The notes: generated from the letters alone by a model not told the origin. Counted from the stretch's first letter, positions 27,196 to 37,587 are shown. The stretch is DNA of 64,000 nucleotides from Adhaeribacter pallidiroseus (GCF_003340495.1 NZ_QASA01000001.1:3410001-3474000), one strand, 5' to 3'. Made by a program: numbers and translations.

Positions 27196-27930
27196 ATGGA
27201 AGAGGAGCGTAAAATCTGGATTGGCTGTTCGGGCTGGCATTACAAACACTGGAAGAATATTTATTACCCGGCCGGTACTGCTTCGCAGGATTATTTAAAA
27301 TTTTACTTACAGGATTTTAGCACCGTCGAAATAAATAATTCGTTTTACCGCTTGCCCACTCCCGAAACTTTTGCGGCCTGGTACCAGGCGGTGCCTCCCG
27401 ATTTTCTGTTTTCGGTAAAAGCCAGCCGGTTTATCACGCACCTGAAAAAGCTAAAGGACCCGCAGCAATCCATCGTTCGGTTTTTTGAAAATGTAGCTTT
27501 ACTCCAGGAAAAACTAGGCCCCATTTTGTTTCAGTTACCCCCGCAGTGGCGTTGCGATGCATCTCGTTTTAAAGATTTTTTGCAAGCCTTGCCGCTTTAT
27601 TACCGGTATACGTTCGAGTTCCGGGACCATTCCTGGTACAACGAGCCCATATATGATTTACTACAGGCGTATAACGCCGCCTTTTGCATGTACGATCTGG
27701 AAAATCACCTTTCGCCGCAGCAAGTTACCACCGATTTTGTGTACGTGCGCCTGCACGGCCCCGTTTATAAATACGACGGCAGTTACGCCGAAGAAGTTTT
27801 AACCGAATGGGCTCACCGCTGTAAAAGCTGGCGGCAGACCGGCAAAGAAGTATTTGTGTATTTTGATAACGACATGCACGGGTATGCCCCTTATAACGCC
27901 CGCCGCTTGCAGGAGTTAGTACTTCTTTGA
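27196..27930 (+). CDS. DUF72 (YecE-like) protein
   Basis: A 244-residue TIM-barrel-like protein of the DUF72/YecE family. Diagnostic parts are WIGCSGWHYKHWKNIYYPAG at the start, FSTVEINNSFYRLPTPETFAAW, FSVKASRFITHLKKL, GPILFQLPPQW, YTFEFRDHSWY, FVYVRLHGP and VFVYFDNDMHGYAPYNARRL at the end. The biochemical role is unproven. Length is normal and the frame is intact. It stands alone, 42 bases after the right end of the MITE-like element, and converges with the exonuclease gene on the other strand. Confidence 0.9.
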   Translation: MEEERKIWIGCSGWHYKHWKNIYYPAGTASQDYLKFYLQDFSTVEINNSFYRLPTPETFAAWYQAVPPDFLFSVKASRFITHLKKLKDPQQSIVRFFENVALLQEKLGPILFQLPPQWRCDASRFKDFLQALPLYYRYTFEFRDHSWYNEPIYDLLQAYNAAFCMYDLENHLSPQQVTTDFVYVRLHGPVYKYDGSYAEEVLTEWAHRCKSWRQTGKEVFVYFDNDMHGYAPYNARRLQELVLL

Positions 27931-28007
27931 ATTAAAGAATTAGAAATTTAAAAAATTGCTGGTTTGTAATTTGTTTTGGTGGAGTTTGCCTAGCATTAAC
28001 CTTTATA

Positions 28008-28727
28008 TCAGGTAGATTGAACGTCTTCTGGCAGTAGAATAGGCAAGCTTTTAAACCGCAGTAAAAGTTGCGCCACCGTAATAACATCTTGCTCACAGTA
28101 GTGGCTAATTTTTTCTAAATTTTGTTCTTCGTAATATACCCGCGCCACCTCCGAGCCGTCCATCTCGCTTTTAGGGCTGGGAATCTTAAAAAGAGCCGCT
28201 AACAAATTTAACGATACATAACTGCGCGTATCGCCAAAGCGCCACAAATGCAAGGTATCCAGGTGCGGCACTTCCCAGGGCTTCATACCGGTGCAGTCCA
28301 CTAACTGGGGCAGACAAATATCGTTTACCAGCATCCGGCGGCACAAATACGGAATATCAAATTCTTTAATGTTGTGGCCGCACAAACAATAGCTTTTCCC
28401 GGTAAACTTAGTGTTTAATAAATCGCACAAGTCCAGGAGGAGCTGTTTCTCGTTGGTGTTGGCAAACGATTTCAGGCGCATGGTGTAGCGGCCCGCGGGC
28501 GTTTCGCGCAAAATACCAATGGAGATGCACACAATCTGGCCAAACTCGGCGTATAAACCGGCGCGTTCGTAAATATCGGCGGGGTCAGGTTCTATTTTAG
28601 CCAGTTGCCGGGCTTTTAATGCCCAGAGTTCCTGAAATTTTTCGTCGAGGTCGGCAAAGTTGGCGCGGCCCGGCACTGTTTCAATGTCAATAAAAAGCAG
28701 GTCTTCTAGGTTCAGTTGTGCGAACAT
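28008..28727 (-). CDS. PolB-like 3'-5' exonuclease domain protein
   Basis: A 239-residue protein of the predicted 3'-5' exonuclease family related to the proofreading domain of PolB (DEDDy type). Exo I is LLFIDIETVPG (Asp and Glu as metal ligands). Exo II is CLCGHNIKEFDIPYL (Asp). The conserved DTLHLWRFGD segment follows, and Exo III is KISHYCEQDVITVAQLLLRF (Tyr and Asp). The four acidic residues and the Tyr are all present, so it should be catalytically competent. It has no polymerase domain. The partner process (repair or RNA processing) cannot be read from the neighbours. It is monocistronic. Confidence 0.88.
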   Translation of the reverse strand: MFAQLNLEDLLFIDIETVPGRANFADLDEKFQELWALKARQLAKIEPDPADIYERAGLYAEFGQIVCISIGILRETPAGRYTMRLKSFANTNEKQLLLDLCDLLNTKFTGKSYCLCGHNIKEFDIPYLCRRMLVNDICLPQLVDCTGMKPWEVPHLDTLHLWRFGDTRSYVSLNLLAALFKIPSPKSEMDGSEVARVYYEEQNLEKISHYCEQDVITVAQLLLRFKSLPILLPEDVQST

Positions 28728-29594
28728 GTAATTTCCGGGAATGATAAAAGCAAACCGCTCAAGCTAAACACCAGCAATTGCCTTCTACTGCCCTAAATTG
28801 AAAAATACTTCTTTATTTAACTACCGGACGGCCCGTTAAATTTTCTAAAAGCTTTTACATCGTCTCTGATTCCTTGCGGATAAATACTTAGAATATATTT
28901 TAAATTTACCGCAAATTAATTTTAAAATTTAGTGGACCATTTATTCTTCGAAACGCTTGAGCCGTTATTTAATTCATAGCAGTTGTACTGGCTGATGGAA
29001 ATAGTAAAATTTAAAAAATGGTCGTTGGTTTCTAGAGAAGCTAATACTACTAGCAGCAAAGAGGTAGTTAAAAGTAATTACCACCAGATAGAAAATCCAG
29101 TTTCTCTTATAAAAGCTGCTTCATCGTTAAGAACAGTCATTCATTAGAATTTTGATAGAACGAAGCAAATATTATTGTTAGAATATAAGCGAATATTATA
29201 TAAAAAATCAAATTTAAAATATAACCACAGTACATAATTTAAAAAATTAATCAAATTTTATTTCTAAAAAACCTTTTGTTATTGTTTGATTATAATTTAC
29301 TGTGCCTTATTTTTCTCAAAAAATAGAGATGATACTAAATCGATTGATAGTAATAAGCTAAGTTTCCTGCACATACATTAATACTCGTTTAATTACCCGT
29401 TTACGTTGTCTGATTCTGAGGGAAAATGCTCTTACGGATAAGGCCTGTCTTATTAATTAATTGATTATCTATTTACATTTAATCCTCTCCTTTTATTTCT
29501 CTCAATTTTAAATAATTAGTACTCCTGGGTATTGGTTATAAAACTTGCGCGAATATTTAACCGGCAGTAGGCAACGCTTAATCTATTATATACT
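28728..29594. other. A/T-rich intergenic region upstream of the first sugar dehydrogenase
   Basis: No convincing gene. The recurrent motif AATTTAAAAAAT occurs at about 29005-29018 and 29236-29248. The region should hold the promoters for both flanking genes. Confidence 0.55.
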
Positions 29595-32500
29595 ATGGCA
29601 AAAATCTACTACTTTCATAAATCGATGCATGGGTATGGTCAGGCATTTTGGCGATGGCTACGCCAAGTCATAAGTAAACCTTCCCAAAAACCTTTCTGCT
29701 GCGGCCAAAAGCACTATCTCAATAAGTGGTTGGTACGACTCCGTACGGGTATACTTCCTGCTATTATCTGGCTTTTTTTTATGGTAGTATCCGGGCCAGT
29801 AACCCTTCGGGCGCAAACCCTACCCAGTGGGTTTTCTTCTTCGCCGGTATCTGCGCAGTGGGACCAAGCCGTGGGGCTTACCTTTAGCCAAGATGGCAGC
29901 CAAATGTTTGTCTGGGAAAAAGCCGGGAAAGTATGGGTGGTAAAAAATAATCAAAGAAAGCTGCTACTAGACATCAGCGAAGAAGTAGGCGATTGGCGGG
30001 ACTTCGGATTACTTGGCTTTACCCTAGATCCGCAATTCTCCAGTAATGGCTACTTTTATTTGCTCTACACCGTGGACCGGCATTACTTGCTCCATTATGG
30101 CACCAGCAGCTACAGCAGTACCACCAACGATTACTATAAAGCTACCATTGGCCGAGTAACGCGCTACGCCGCCAGCCAAACCCCGGATGGCTACAGCGTA
30201 AGTGCAGCCAGCCGTAAAATTTTACTTGGTGCTACTCCGGCAACGGGCATTCCTTCCCTCCATCAAAGCCACGGCATTGGATCGTTGGTATTCGGCGCGG
30301 ATGGCACTTTGCTGGTTTCAGCGGGCGATGGCGCCAGCTATGCCTCTACGGACGTGGGTAGTGCTACCGAAACCTATTATGCCCAAGCCTTAACCGATGG
30401 TATTATTACTAAAGAATTGAATGTGGGGGCATTTCGGTCGCAAATGCTGGAAAGTACCAACGGTAAAATTTTAAGAATTAATCCCGAAACTGGCAGCGGT
30501 ATTCCCAGCAATCCTTTTTACGACCAAGCCAATCCCCATTCGGTTCATTCTAAAATTTGGGCCTTAGGTTTACGTAATCCCTTTCGGATGATTATAAAAC
30601 CCGGTACCGGCAGTGTTAATGCCGCCGATGCTAATCCGGGAATACTGTACGTCGGGGATGTAGGAAACGGAAATTATGAAGAATTAAATATTGTTACCCG
30701 GCCCGGAATGAATTTTGGCTGGCCCTTATTTGAGGGATTAACCGCGCAATCCTCGTACCCTGGCAAGAAAGTTTTTCATAATTACGCCCCTAATCCTTTG
30801 TACGGGGTTAATGGCTGCACCCAACAATACTTTTATTTCCAGGACTTAATTAAACAGGAAACGATTAGTGGCACCGCTCTTTTTACTAATCCTTGTAATT
30901 CCGGCCAGCCTGTTCCGAGTTCTGTAAAAACGTTTGTACACAGTCGTCCGGCCATAGACTGGCGCCATACTAGTACTGGTCCATCCCGTACGGGCACTTT
31001 TAGCGGACAAACGGCTACTTTTGCCGATATTGGCGCAGCGGGGTCGCCGGTACCCGGACCGCAGTTTGGCGGCAATGCGGCTATAGCGGGTGTTTTTTAC
31101 CCGCACTCCGATTTTCCCGCTATTTACCAGAACACCTGTTTTTTCGGTGATTATGTTGGTAAATGGATCCGAAGTATGGCGGTAGATGGCAGCAATAAAC
31201 CCGTAGCGGTGAATAATTTTTTAGCAAGTGGCGCCGTGGTGGTCGCCATGGCCGTAAACCCTACCCAAACCGGTATCTACTACATTAATTATCCTTCCGA
31301 AATTAGAAAAATAAGCTACAATAGCGTGAATACCCCTCCAAACGCCGTGGCTTCGGCGGATAAACTTTTTGGCACCAGCCCGCTCACGGTGCAGTTTACC
31401 GGCAGCCAATCCTCGGATCCGGAGGGCCAATCTTTAACTTACGCCTGGAATTTTGGCGACGGCACCACTAGCAATCTGGCCAACCCTTCGCATACCTTTA
31501 CTAATGAAAACGCGGTAAAATACACGGTAACCCTTACGGTAACCGACTCCAAAGGCAGTACCGATAACAGCATCCTCACTATTTCTTTAACCGCTAATAC
31601 CCCGCCCCAGGTTACCATTACGAGCCCGGTGGCTAACACCCTGTACCCATTAACGCAGGAAACCACTTATAATTTACGGGCTACCGTTACCGACCAGGAA
31701 CAGAGCAACGGCGAGTTAACCTATAAGTGGCAAACCATTTTGCACCACGATAATCATGAACATGCCGAACCTTTTGATACTGCTCCCGAAACCACCACTA
31801 CCCTGGACCCGGTCGGGTGCGGCGGCGAAACGTATTATTACCGGATTATATTAACGGTTACCGATAGCGATGGCCTATCTGGCCAGGACGAAGTAAGACT
31901 GTACCCGGATTGCAACACAACCACCCAACGAACCACTAACTACATCCTGGTGAATGCGGATACCGAAGAAGATATTGAAACCTTACACGACGGAACCATC
32001 CTGGATCTAGCCGATTTGCCCACTACTAATTTAAATATCCGGGCCGAAACTTTCCCAGCCACCGTCGGCAGTCTGGTATTTCATTTAACGGGCAGTCAAA
32101 CCCGTACCCACACCGAAAATACCGGGCCTTACGCTTTGTTCGGTAAAAATAACGCGGATTTTAATAGCTGGAATCCTGTAGCTGGTAACTATAACTTAAC
32201 GGCTACGCCTTATTCCTCCGCCGATGGAGCCGGCACCGTGGGTACTCCTTTAAGCATTGATTTTACCGTAGTAACGCAAAGTAACGTGAATCACGCCCCA
32301 GTCGCCGATGCGGGTTCGGATATGCTAATCACCTCCTCCAGCACCTCCGTACAACTCAACGGCTCCGGCTCCGATACCGATGGCAGCATCGGCAATTTTA
32401 GCTGGAGCCAAATAAGCGGCCCGAATACCGCCATATTTACCAGTAAAACCATAGCAGCGCCAACCGTTAGCAATCTAAAAGCGGGTACCTATATCTTTAG

Positions 32501-33845
32501 CCTTATTGTAAAAGATGACCTCGGCCTAACCAGTAACCCAGACCAAGTGGAAGTAAAGGTAAATCAGGCTACAACCCAAGCACTGGTAGCGTATATTCTG
32601 GTTAACGCCGATACCGACCAGGACTTGCAACTCTTACCAAACGGCACTACTCTTAATCTGGCTACGCTGCCCACTAAAAATTTAAATATCCGGGCCACTA
32701 CTAACCCGGCCGTTATTGGTAGTGTCATATTTAATGTAAGCGGACAGCTTATCCGGAAACAGACCGAAAGCACGGCGCCTTACGCAGTATTTAGTGAAAG
32801 CAACGGCAACTATGCGGCCTGGGTACCAACAGTAGGAACCTACACTGTAAAAGGAACGCCCTATATGGGTGCCGCCGGTAGCGGCACGGCCGGTATTCCG
32901 CTCACCATTACTTTTAACGTCATCAACCAACCGGCTACTTTGCAATACAGCCTCACGGTAAACACCACCGGCAGCGGATCCGTAACGAAAAACCCCGATC
33001 AAACTACCTACGCTTCGGGTACGGTTGTAAAGGTAACGGCTACTCCCCGGAACGGCTATGTATTTACTGGCTGGAGCGGCGCTGCTACCGGTACCACTAA
33101 CCCCCTTCCTGTAACCATGACGAGCAACAAAACCCTTACGGCTAATTTCGTAGCGGCTACGGGCCAGCAGGTAGTTAGTTTTACCTTGATAAACGCCACC
33201 ACGGACCAACCCATCCGGGATCTAATGCCGGATGACGTTCTTTCGATTTCTGCTGATCAATATTTTAATATTCGGGCGAATACCAATCCGGTAAAAGTAG
33301 GAAGCGTTAAATTTGCTTTAAGCGGGCCACAAACCAAAGCTACTACCGAAACCGGCGCCCCTTATGCTTTGTTCGGAGATGTAAGCGGCAACTACAATAA
33401 CTGGTCTCCCGCGGTTGGTTCTTACACCTTAAAGGCCACTCCCTATTCGGCCTCCGGCGGCACAGGAGCGGTAGGCACCCCACTTACTATTACTTTTCAG
33501 GTAGTTCGCCAAGCGGGCATAATGGGTGCTCGCAGTAACAAGTCTACTATTGAAACGGGTCAAGCCCAAAGGCTGCCGGAAGAAGGTGGCGCGCTTTTAA
33601 CTTATCCTACTCCCACTTTAGATGGTCATTTGAAAGTTGATTTAAGGCGACCAATAGAGGGTGAAGTTACTTTTACTTTAATGTCCGGACTGGGTGAAAA
33701 ATTGATTACCGGATGGCTTCCTTTAGCCCAGCCTACTTCTGTTTTGCCTTTTGATTTTTCAAAAAGTATGTCCGTTACGGGAGTGTATTACTTACTCGTT
33801 GAAAATAAATCCTTGAAAGTAATAGTAAAGATCATGCGGCAATAA
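29595..33845 (+). CDS. Secreted PQQ-type sugar dehydrogenase with PKD, repeat modules and T9SS sorting domain
   Basis: A 1416-residue secreted protein. A cationic leader of about 50 residues precedes the hydrophobic signal (about 51-70; cleavage after LRAQ). Residues about 75-560 are a glucose/sorbosone dehydrogenase propeller (GLLGFTLDPQF, HQSHGIGSLVFGADGTLLVSAGDG, IWALGLRNPFRM, GDVGNGNYEELN). The rest is modular: PKD (about 578-665, YAWNFGDGTTS), an Ig-like domain (about 666-775), module A (about 780-893), a second PKD-like domain (897-989), module B (995-1112), an InlB-type repeat (1115-1190, GYVFTGWSG), module C (1192-1303) and a sorting-type C-terminus. Modules A-C are copies of one domain of about 105 residues that I do not recognise. 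The enzyme would use PQQ and calcium; the substrate is unknown. A paralogue follows at 34848. Confidence 0.88.
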   Translation: MAKIYYFHKSMHGYGQAFWRWLRQVISKPSQKPFCCGQKHYLNKWLVRLRTGILPAIIWLFFMVVSGPVTLRAQTLPSGFSSSPVSAQWDQAVGLTFSQDGSQMFVWEKAGKVWVVKNNQRKLLLDISEEVGDWRDFGLLGFTLDPQFSSNGYFYLLYTVDRHYLLHYGTSSYSSTTNDYYKATIGRVTRYAASQTPDGYSVSAASRKILLGATPATGIPSLHQSHGIGSLVFGADGTLLVSAGDGASYASTDVGSATETYYAQALTDGIITKELNVGAFRSQMLESTNGKILRINPETGSGIPSNPFYDQANPHSVHSKIWALGLRNPFRMIIKPGTGSVNAADANPGILYVGDVGNGNYEELNIVTRPGMNFGWPLFEGLTAQSSYPGKKVFHNYAPNPLYGVNGCTQQYFYFQDLIKQETISGTALFTNPCNSGQPVPSSVKTFVHSRPAIDWRHTSTGPSRTGTFSGQTATFADIGAAGSPVPGPQFGGNAAIAGVFYPHSDFPAIYQNTCFFGDYVGKWIRSMAVDGSNKPVAVNNFLASGAVVVAMAVNPTQTGIYYINYPSEIRKISYNSVNTPPNAVASADKLFGTSPLTVQFTGSQSSDPEGQSLTYAWNFGDGTTSNLANPSHTFTNENAVKYTVTLTVTDSKGSTDNSILTISLTANTPPQVTITSPVANTLYPLTQETTYNLRATVTDQEQSNGELTYKWQTILHHDNHEHAEPFDTAPETTTTLDPVGCGGETYYYRIILTVTDSDGLSGQDEVRLYPDCNTTTQRTTNYILVNADTEEDIETLHDGTILDLADLPTTNLNIRAETFPATVGSLVFHLTGSQTRTHTENTGPYALFGKNNADFNSWNPVAGNYNLTATPYSSADGAGTVGTPLSIDFTVVTQSNVNHAPVADAGSDMLITSSSTSVQLNGSGSDTDGSIGNFSWSQISGPNTAIFTSKTIAAPTVSNLKAGTYIFSLIVKDDLGLTSNPDQVEVKVNQATTQALVAYILVNADTDQDLQLLPNGTTLNLATLPTKNLNIRATTNPAVIGSVIFNVSGQLIRKQTESTAPYAVFSESNGNYAAWVPTVGTYTVKGTPYMGAAGSGTAGIPLTITFNVINQPATLQYSLTVNTTGSGSVTKNPDQTTYASGTVVKVTATPRNGYVFTGWSGAATGTTNPLPVTMTSNKTLTANFVAATGQQVVSFTLINATTDQPIRDLMPDDVLSISADQYFNIRANTNPVKVGSVKFALSGPQTKATTETGAPYALFGDVSGNYNNWSPAVGSYTLKATPYSASGGTGAVGTPLTITFQVVRQAGIMGARSNKSTIETGQAQRLPEEGGALLTYPTPTLDGHLKVDLRRPIEGEVTFTLMSGLGEKLITGWLPLAQPTSVLPFDFSKSMSVTGVYYLLVENKSLKVIVKIMRQ

Positions 33846-33878
33846 ACTTTGGTTTACACGCTTCATGTGAAGCAAGCT

Positions 33879-33914
33879 AAATCCCTGGCAGATGCAAGTA
33901 TTTGCCAGGGATTT
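33879..33914 (+). terminator. Hairpin after the first sugar dehydrogenase
   Basis: AAATCCCTGGCA (33879-33890) and TGCCAGGGATTT (33903-33914) form a perfect 12-bp stem. The T tail is weak. Confidence 0.6.
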
Positions 33915-34847
33915 ACGAATTGTTCGGATTACCAATTTAAAAGTTAGGATAGGCGTATGAACTCCCAACCAATTTTCTTCCAGATCATTGATAACATACA
34001 CGGCTTCTGCTGGCAATAAATTTAAAAAAACATCTCTTTAGTGGTAAGTAGTTGGTCGTTTTTAGTTGTTCGTTGTTAGATCGTTAATAAATTAATAATC
34101 AAATACTTAAACTCAGGTTTTTATCAACTTAATTTTGTCCTGTTACTTAAATAAATTAACTGCAGCATTAAATTCAAGATTTGGTGCAGGCATCTTTTGG
34201 CGGAATCCCGTTTAGACTAGCTTCTGCAATTGAATAGTTTTGCTGTGAATCATTTTTGGCAGGTAACAATTATCCGGTATTAGAATATATAATATAAGCG
34301 CCGTTTACCACAGCTTGGAATTCAGCTCAATTGAACCAAGAGTTGGGAGATCCACCAAGCTGGCGAATAAACCAATTACTAACTACCGGCAAATGCTTTA
34401 AAACTAATGGCTGAATGTAAGGCTGGTAAAAGAATTTGGTACATTCAGAAGAAATATTAAAAATAAAAAACTTTATTTCGTCTATTCCTTTATTTCTTCA
34501 TGCCAATATTTATATTTAATATTGTTTTCGTTAAAATTACTTTTATCAAATATTAAATGTGTGTCAGTAAAATTAGTAACTATGGTTGCGTCTATATTCC
34601 TAAAATTTCATATAACACTCTTTCGTAAACCTGTCTGGTATTATCTTTTAAAATAAAATTTTCAAGTACTTACGCTTATTTATGTCTTCTTCCCACTGGC
34701 TAATTCTCCCGAAATATTTATTTGTTTCCGGATTAGTCTTGTTTTGTAGTAAAGTCCACACTCATTTAGTCCGGCACCAACCAGTAACTGAGATGTCGTT
34801 TTTTGCACCTAATCCTTCTTGCTTCTTTCATCTTTACCCAACCTATT
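33915..34847 (+). other. Intergenic region between the two sugar dehydrogenase paralogues
   Basis: No intact gene was identified. A copy of the dispersed repeat lies at 34045-34078. The remainder is A/T-rich with several short frames but nothing recognisable. Confidence 0.5.
34045..34078 (+). repeat. Copy 3 of the dispersed GTTGTTCGTTGTT repeat
   Basis: AAGTAGTTGGTCGTTTTT then AGTTGTTCGTTGTT, nearly identical to copy 2 at 23932 and to the inverted copy at 20747-20779. Confidence 0.65.
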
Positions 34848-37511
34848 ATGTCTAACTTTTATTCTTTTTACCATTACTTTCAGAAACGGCTGAACCACTT
34901 TTCAGGGCTGCTGCGCCAAAGCTCACTCTGGCAGGGCAACAAGCCTTTAAATTTAAAAAAATACGGTTTTTATCGGCAGCTAAGCATAAAAGCAGCTATT
35001 GCGCTGCTGGTTCTGCCGTTACTTACTTTTTCTCCATCTATTTTTGCGCAAACGCTTCCGAGTGGTTTTTCGTCTACCCAGGTTTCGACGCAGTGGAACC
35101 AGGCCGTGGGGCTTACCTTTAATAAAGATGGCAGCTATATGTTTGTCTGGGAAAAAGGGGGCAAGGTATGGACCGTTAAAAATAATCAGCGAAAACTTAT
35201 GCTCGATATCTCCGAAGAAGTGGGGGATTGGCGGGATTTCGGTTTATTAGGATTTACCCTGGATCCTAATTTCAGTACTAACGGTTATATTTATTTACTC
35301 TATACCGTAGACCGGCATTATTTGCTTTATTACGGTACCAGCACTTATAGCCCTACTGCTAACGATTATTTTAAGGCTACGATTGGTCGGGTTACCCGCT
35401 ATACGGCTACCCTAAGCACTACGGGCTATGCGGTAAATAAAGCTACCCGCAGGGTGTTACTGGGCGTTACCAAGTCCAGTGGGATTCCTACTACGCACCA
35501 GAGCCATGGGGTTGGTTCGCTGGTTTTTGGCGCCGATGGCACCTTGCTGGTTTCGGCGGGCGATGGCGGCAGTTACATTGCCGATGACACGGGCAGTGCC
35601 CCCGAAACCTATTATAAACAAGCCTTGGCCGATAAAATTCTTACCATGAATCAAAACGTAGGAGCTTTTCGGGCGCAATTACTGGAAAGTTATAACGGCA
35701 AAATTTTGCGGATTAACCCGGCCACGGGAGCGGGTATTCCCAGTAATCCGTTTTATGATCCGGCCAAGCCTACCTCGGTGCGCTCCAAAGTTTGGGCTTT
35801 AGGTCTCCGGAATCCTTTTCGCATGACGCTTAAACCAGGAACCGGCAGCACCAACCCGGCGAACGCTAATCCCGGAATTTTATTCGTGGGCGATGTGGGC
35901 AACGGCCGATTTGAAGAAATAAATGCGGTAACCAAACCCGGGATGAACTTTGGCTGGCCTTTGTTTGAAGGTTTAACCGAACAAGCCACCTATCCCGCCA
36001 GAAAAGTTTTTAATAATTTTGCCCAAAATCCGCAATATGGGGTGAAGGGTTGCGCCCAACGTTACTTTTACTTTCAGGATTTAATTAAACAAGAAACCGC
36101 CAGTGGTACGGCCAGTTTTAAAAATCCCTGTTATCCGGCGCAAAATATTCCGAGCACTAGTAACACTTTTGAGCATAGCCGACCGATCATTGAATGGAAA
36201 CACGGCGCGAAGGGCATGGCCAGAACCGGTATTTTTAATGGAGAAACCGCGGCTGTTATTAACATTGGCGCCGCTGGTTCGCCGGTTTCCGGACCGCAGT
36301 TCGGGGGTAATTCGGTTACCGTAGGAGTTTTTTACCCGCACAAAGATTTTCCGGCAGTTTACCAAAATAACTTATTTTTTGGCGATTACAATGCGCAATG
36401 GATTAAAAGCCTGGGAGTAGATGGGAAAGGTAAACCCGTGGCGGTAAATAATTTTCAATCGGGCGGTGCCGTGGTGGTAGCTATGGCCGTTAATCCTACC
36501 CAACCCGGAATTTATTACATAAATTATCCTTCCGAAATTAGAAAAATTGCTTATAACGCGGTTAATAGTCCGCCAACCGCGGTTGCTTCGGCCGATAAGG
36601 TATATGGTACCAGTCCACTCACCGTGCAGTTTACCGGTACCAAATCCACGGACCCGGAAGGACAAGCGCTGACCTATGCCTGGAATTTTGGAGACGGCAC
36701 CACCAGTAATGCCGCTAACCCAAAGCATGTGTTTTCCAGCCCTACCGCTATTAAATACACGGTTACGCTTACCGTTAAAGATACTAAGGGCAGTACGGGT
36801 AAAACCACATTAGTTATTTCGGTAGGCAAAAATACGCCGCCGCAGGTTACCATTACCAGTCCGGCCGACAAGGCCCTTTACTCCATAAAGCAGCCCACCA
36901 GTTATAATTTAAGGGCTACGGTCATCGATAAAGAGCAAAGCAATGCGCAGCTTTCTTATCAATGGCAAACTATTTTGCACCACAACGAGCATTCGCACGC
37001 CGAGCCTTTTGATACGGCCCACGAAACCACCACCACCCTGGAACCAATTGGGTGCGACGGAGAAGCCTACTATTACCGCATTGTGCTTACCGTAACGGAT
37101 AGCGATGGTTTATCGGGTCAAGATGAAGTGTTAGTATATCCAAACTGCAATGAAGCCACCAATTTAACTTTTAATCGTTCGGCTACTAATAAAACACAAG
37201 CCCAGCGCAGTAACATTGCGGTAGAATTAGCGCAGGAACATTCCCGGAATACAGCGGGATTAACGGTTTATCCGGCCCCCACCCCCGATGGCCGTTTAAA
37301 TGTAAGCCTGACCAAAGCAATTGAGGGCAAAGTTACGTACACTTTAGTTTCTTTGATGGGCGAAAAACTGACCGGCGGCACCCTGAATTTAAAAAACCCA
37401 ACTGCCACGTTGCCTTTTAATTTTTCCCACGAAATGCGATCGGCTGGCGTTTACTATTTGCTATTAGAAAACAAAGCGCTGCAAGCCAAACTAAAAGTAA
37501 TGCGGCAGTAA
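34848..37511 (+). CDS. Secreted PQQ-type sugar dehydrogenase, shorter paralogue
   Basis: An 887-residue protein from the ATG at 34848; an in-frame TTG at 34803 would add 15 residues. It shares its order and most of its sequence with the first about 775 residues of the preceding gene: long cationic leader, hydrophobic signal ending SIFAQ, dehydrogenase propeller (LLGFTLDPNF, HQSHGVGSLVFGADGTLLVSAGDG, WALGLRNPFRM, GDVGNGRFEEIN), PKD domain (YAWNFGDGTTS) and Ig-like domain (WQTILHHNEHSHAEPFDTA). It then goes straight to the sorting-type C-terminus (LTVYPAPTPDGRLNV), lacking the three repeat modules, the second PKD-like domain and the InlB repeat. It is clearly a tandem duplicate with later gain or loss of the C-terminal modules. 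A strong terminator follows. Confidence 0.88.
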   Translation: MSNFYSFYHYFQKRLNHFSGLLRQSSLWQGNKPLNLKKYGFYRQLSIKAAIALLVLPLLTFSPSIFAQTLPSGFSSTQVSTQWNQAVGLTFNKDGSYMFVWEKGGKVWTVKNNQRKLMLDISEEVGDWRDFGLLGFTLDPNFSTNGYIYLLYTVDRHYLLYYGTSTYSPTANDYFKATIGRVTRYTATLSTTGYAVNKATRRVLLGVTKSSGIPTTHQSHGVGSLVFGADGTLLVSAGDGGSYIADDTGSAPETYYKQALADKILTMNQNVGAFRAQLLESYNGKILRINPATGAGIPSNPFYDPAKPTSVRSKVWALGLRNPFRMTLKPGTGSTNPANANPGILFVGDVGNGRFEEINAVTKPGMNFGWPLFEGLTEQATYPARKVFNNFAQNPQYGVKGCAQRYFYFQDLIKQETASGTASFKNPCYPAQNIPSTSNTFEHSRPIIEWKHGAKGMARTGIFNGETAAVINIGAAGSPVSGPQFGGNSVTVGVFYPHKDFPAVYQNNLFFGDYNAQWIKSLGVDGKGKPVAVNNFQSGGAVVVAMAVNPTQPGIYYINYPSEIRKIAYNAVNSPPTAVASADKVYGTSPLTVQFTGTKSTDPEGQALTYAWNFGDGTTSNAANPKHVFSSPTAIKYTVTLTVKDTKGSTGKTTLVISVGKNTPPQVTITSPADKALYSIKQPTSYNLRATVIDKEQSNAQLSYQWQTILHHNEHSHAEPFDTAHETTTTLEPIGCDGEAYYYRIVLTVTDSDGLSGQDEVLVYPNCNEATNLTFNRSATNKTQAQRSNIAVELAQEHSRNTAGLTVYPAPTPDGRLNVSLTKAIEGKVTYTLVSLMGEKLTGGTLNLKNPTATLPFNFSHEMRSAGVYYLLLENKALQAKLKVMRQ

Positions 37512-37545
37512 GTATCTGTTTTTTTTAAAATTTTAATAAATATTA

Positions 37546-37587
37546 CAAAAAGAAGTTGTCTGGCCCGCAGGACAACTTCTTTTATTT
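37546..37587 (+). terminator. Intrinsic terminator after the second sugar dehydrogenase
   Basis: AAAAGAAGTTGTC pairs with GACAACTTCTTTT around TGGCCCGCAG, followed by ATTTT. Confidence 0.75.
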
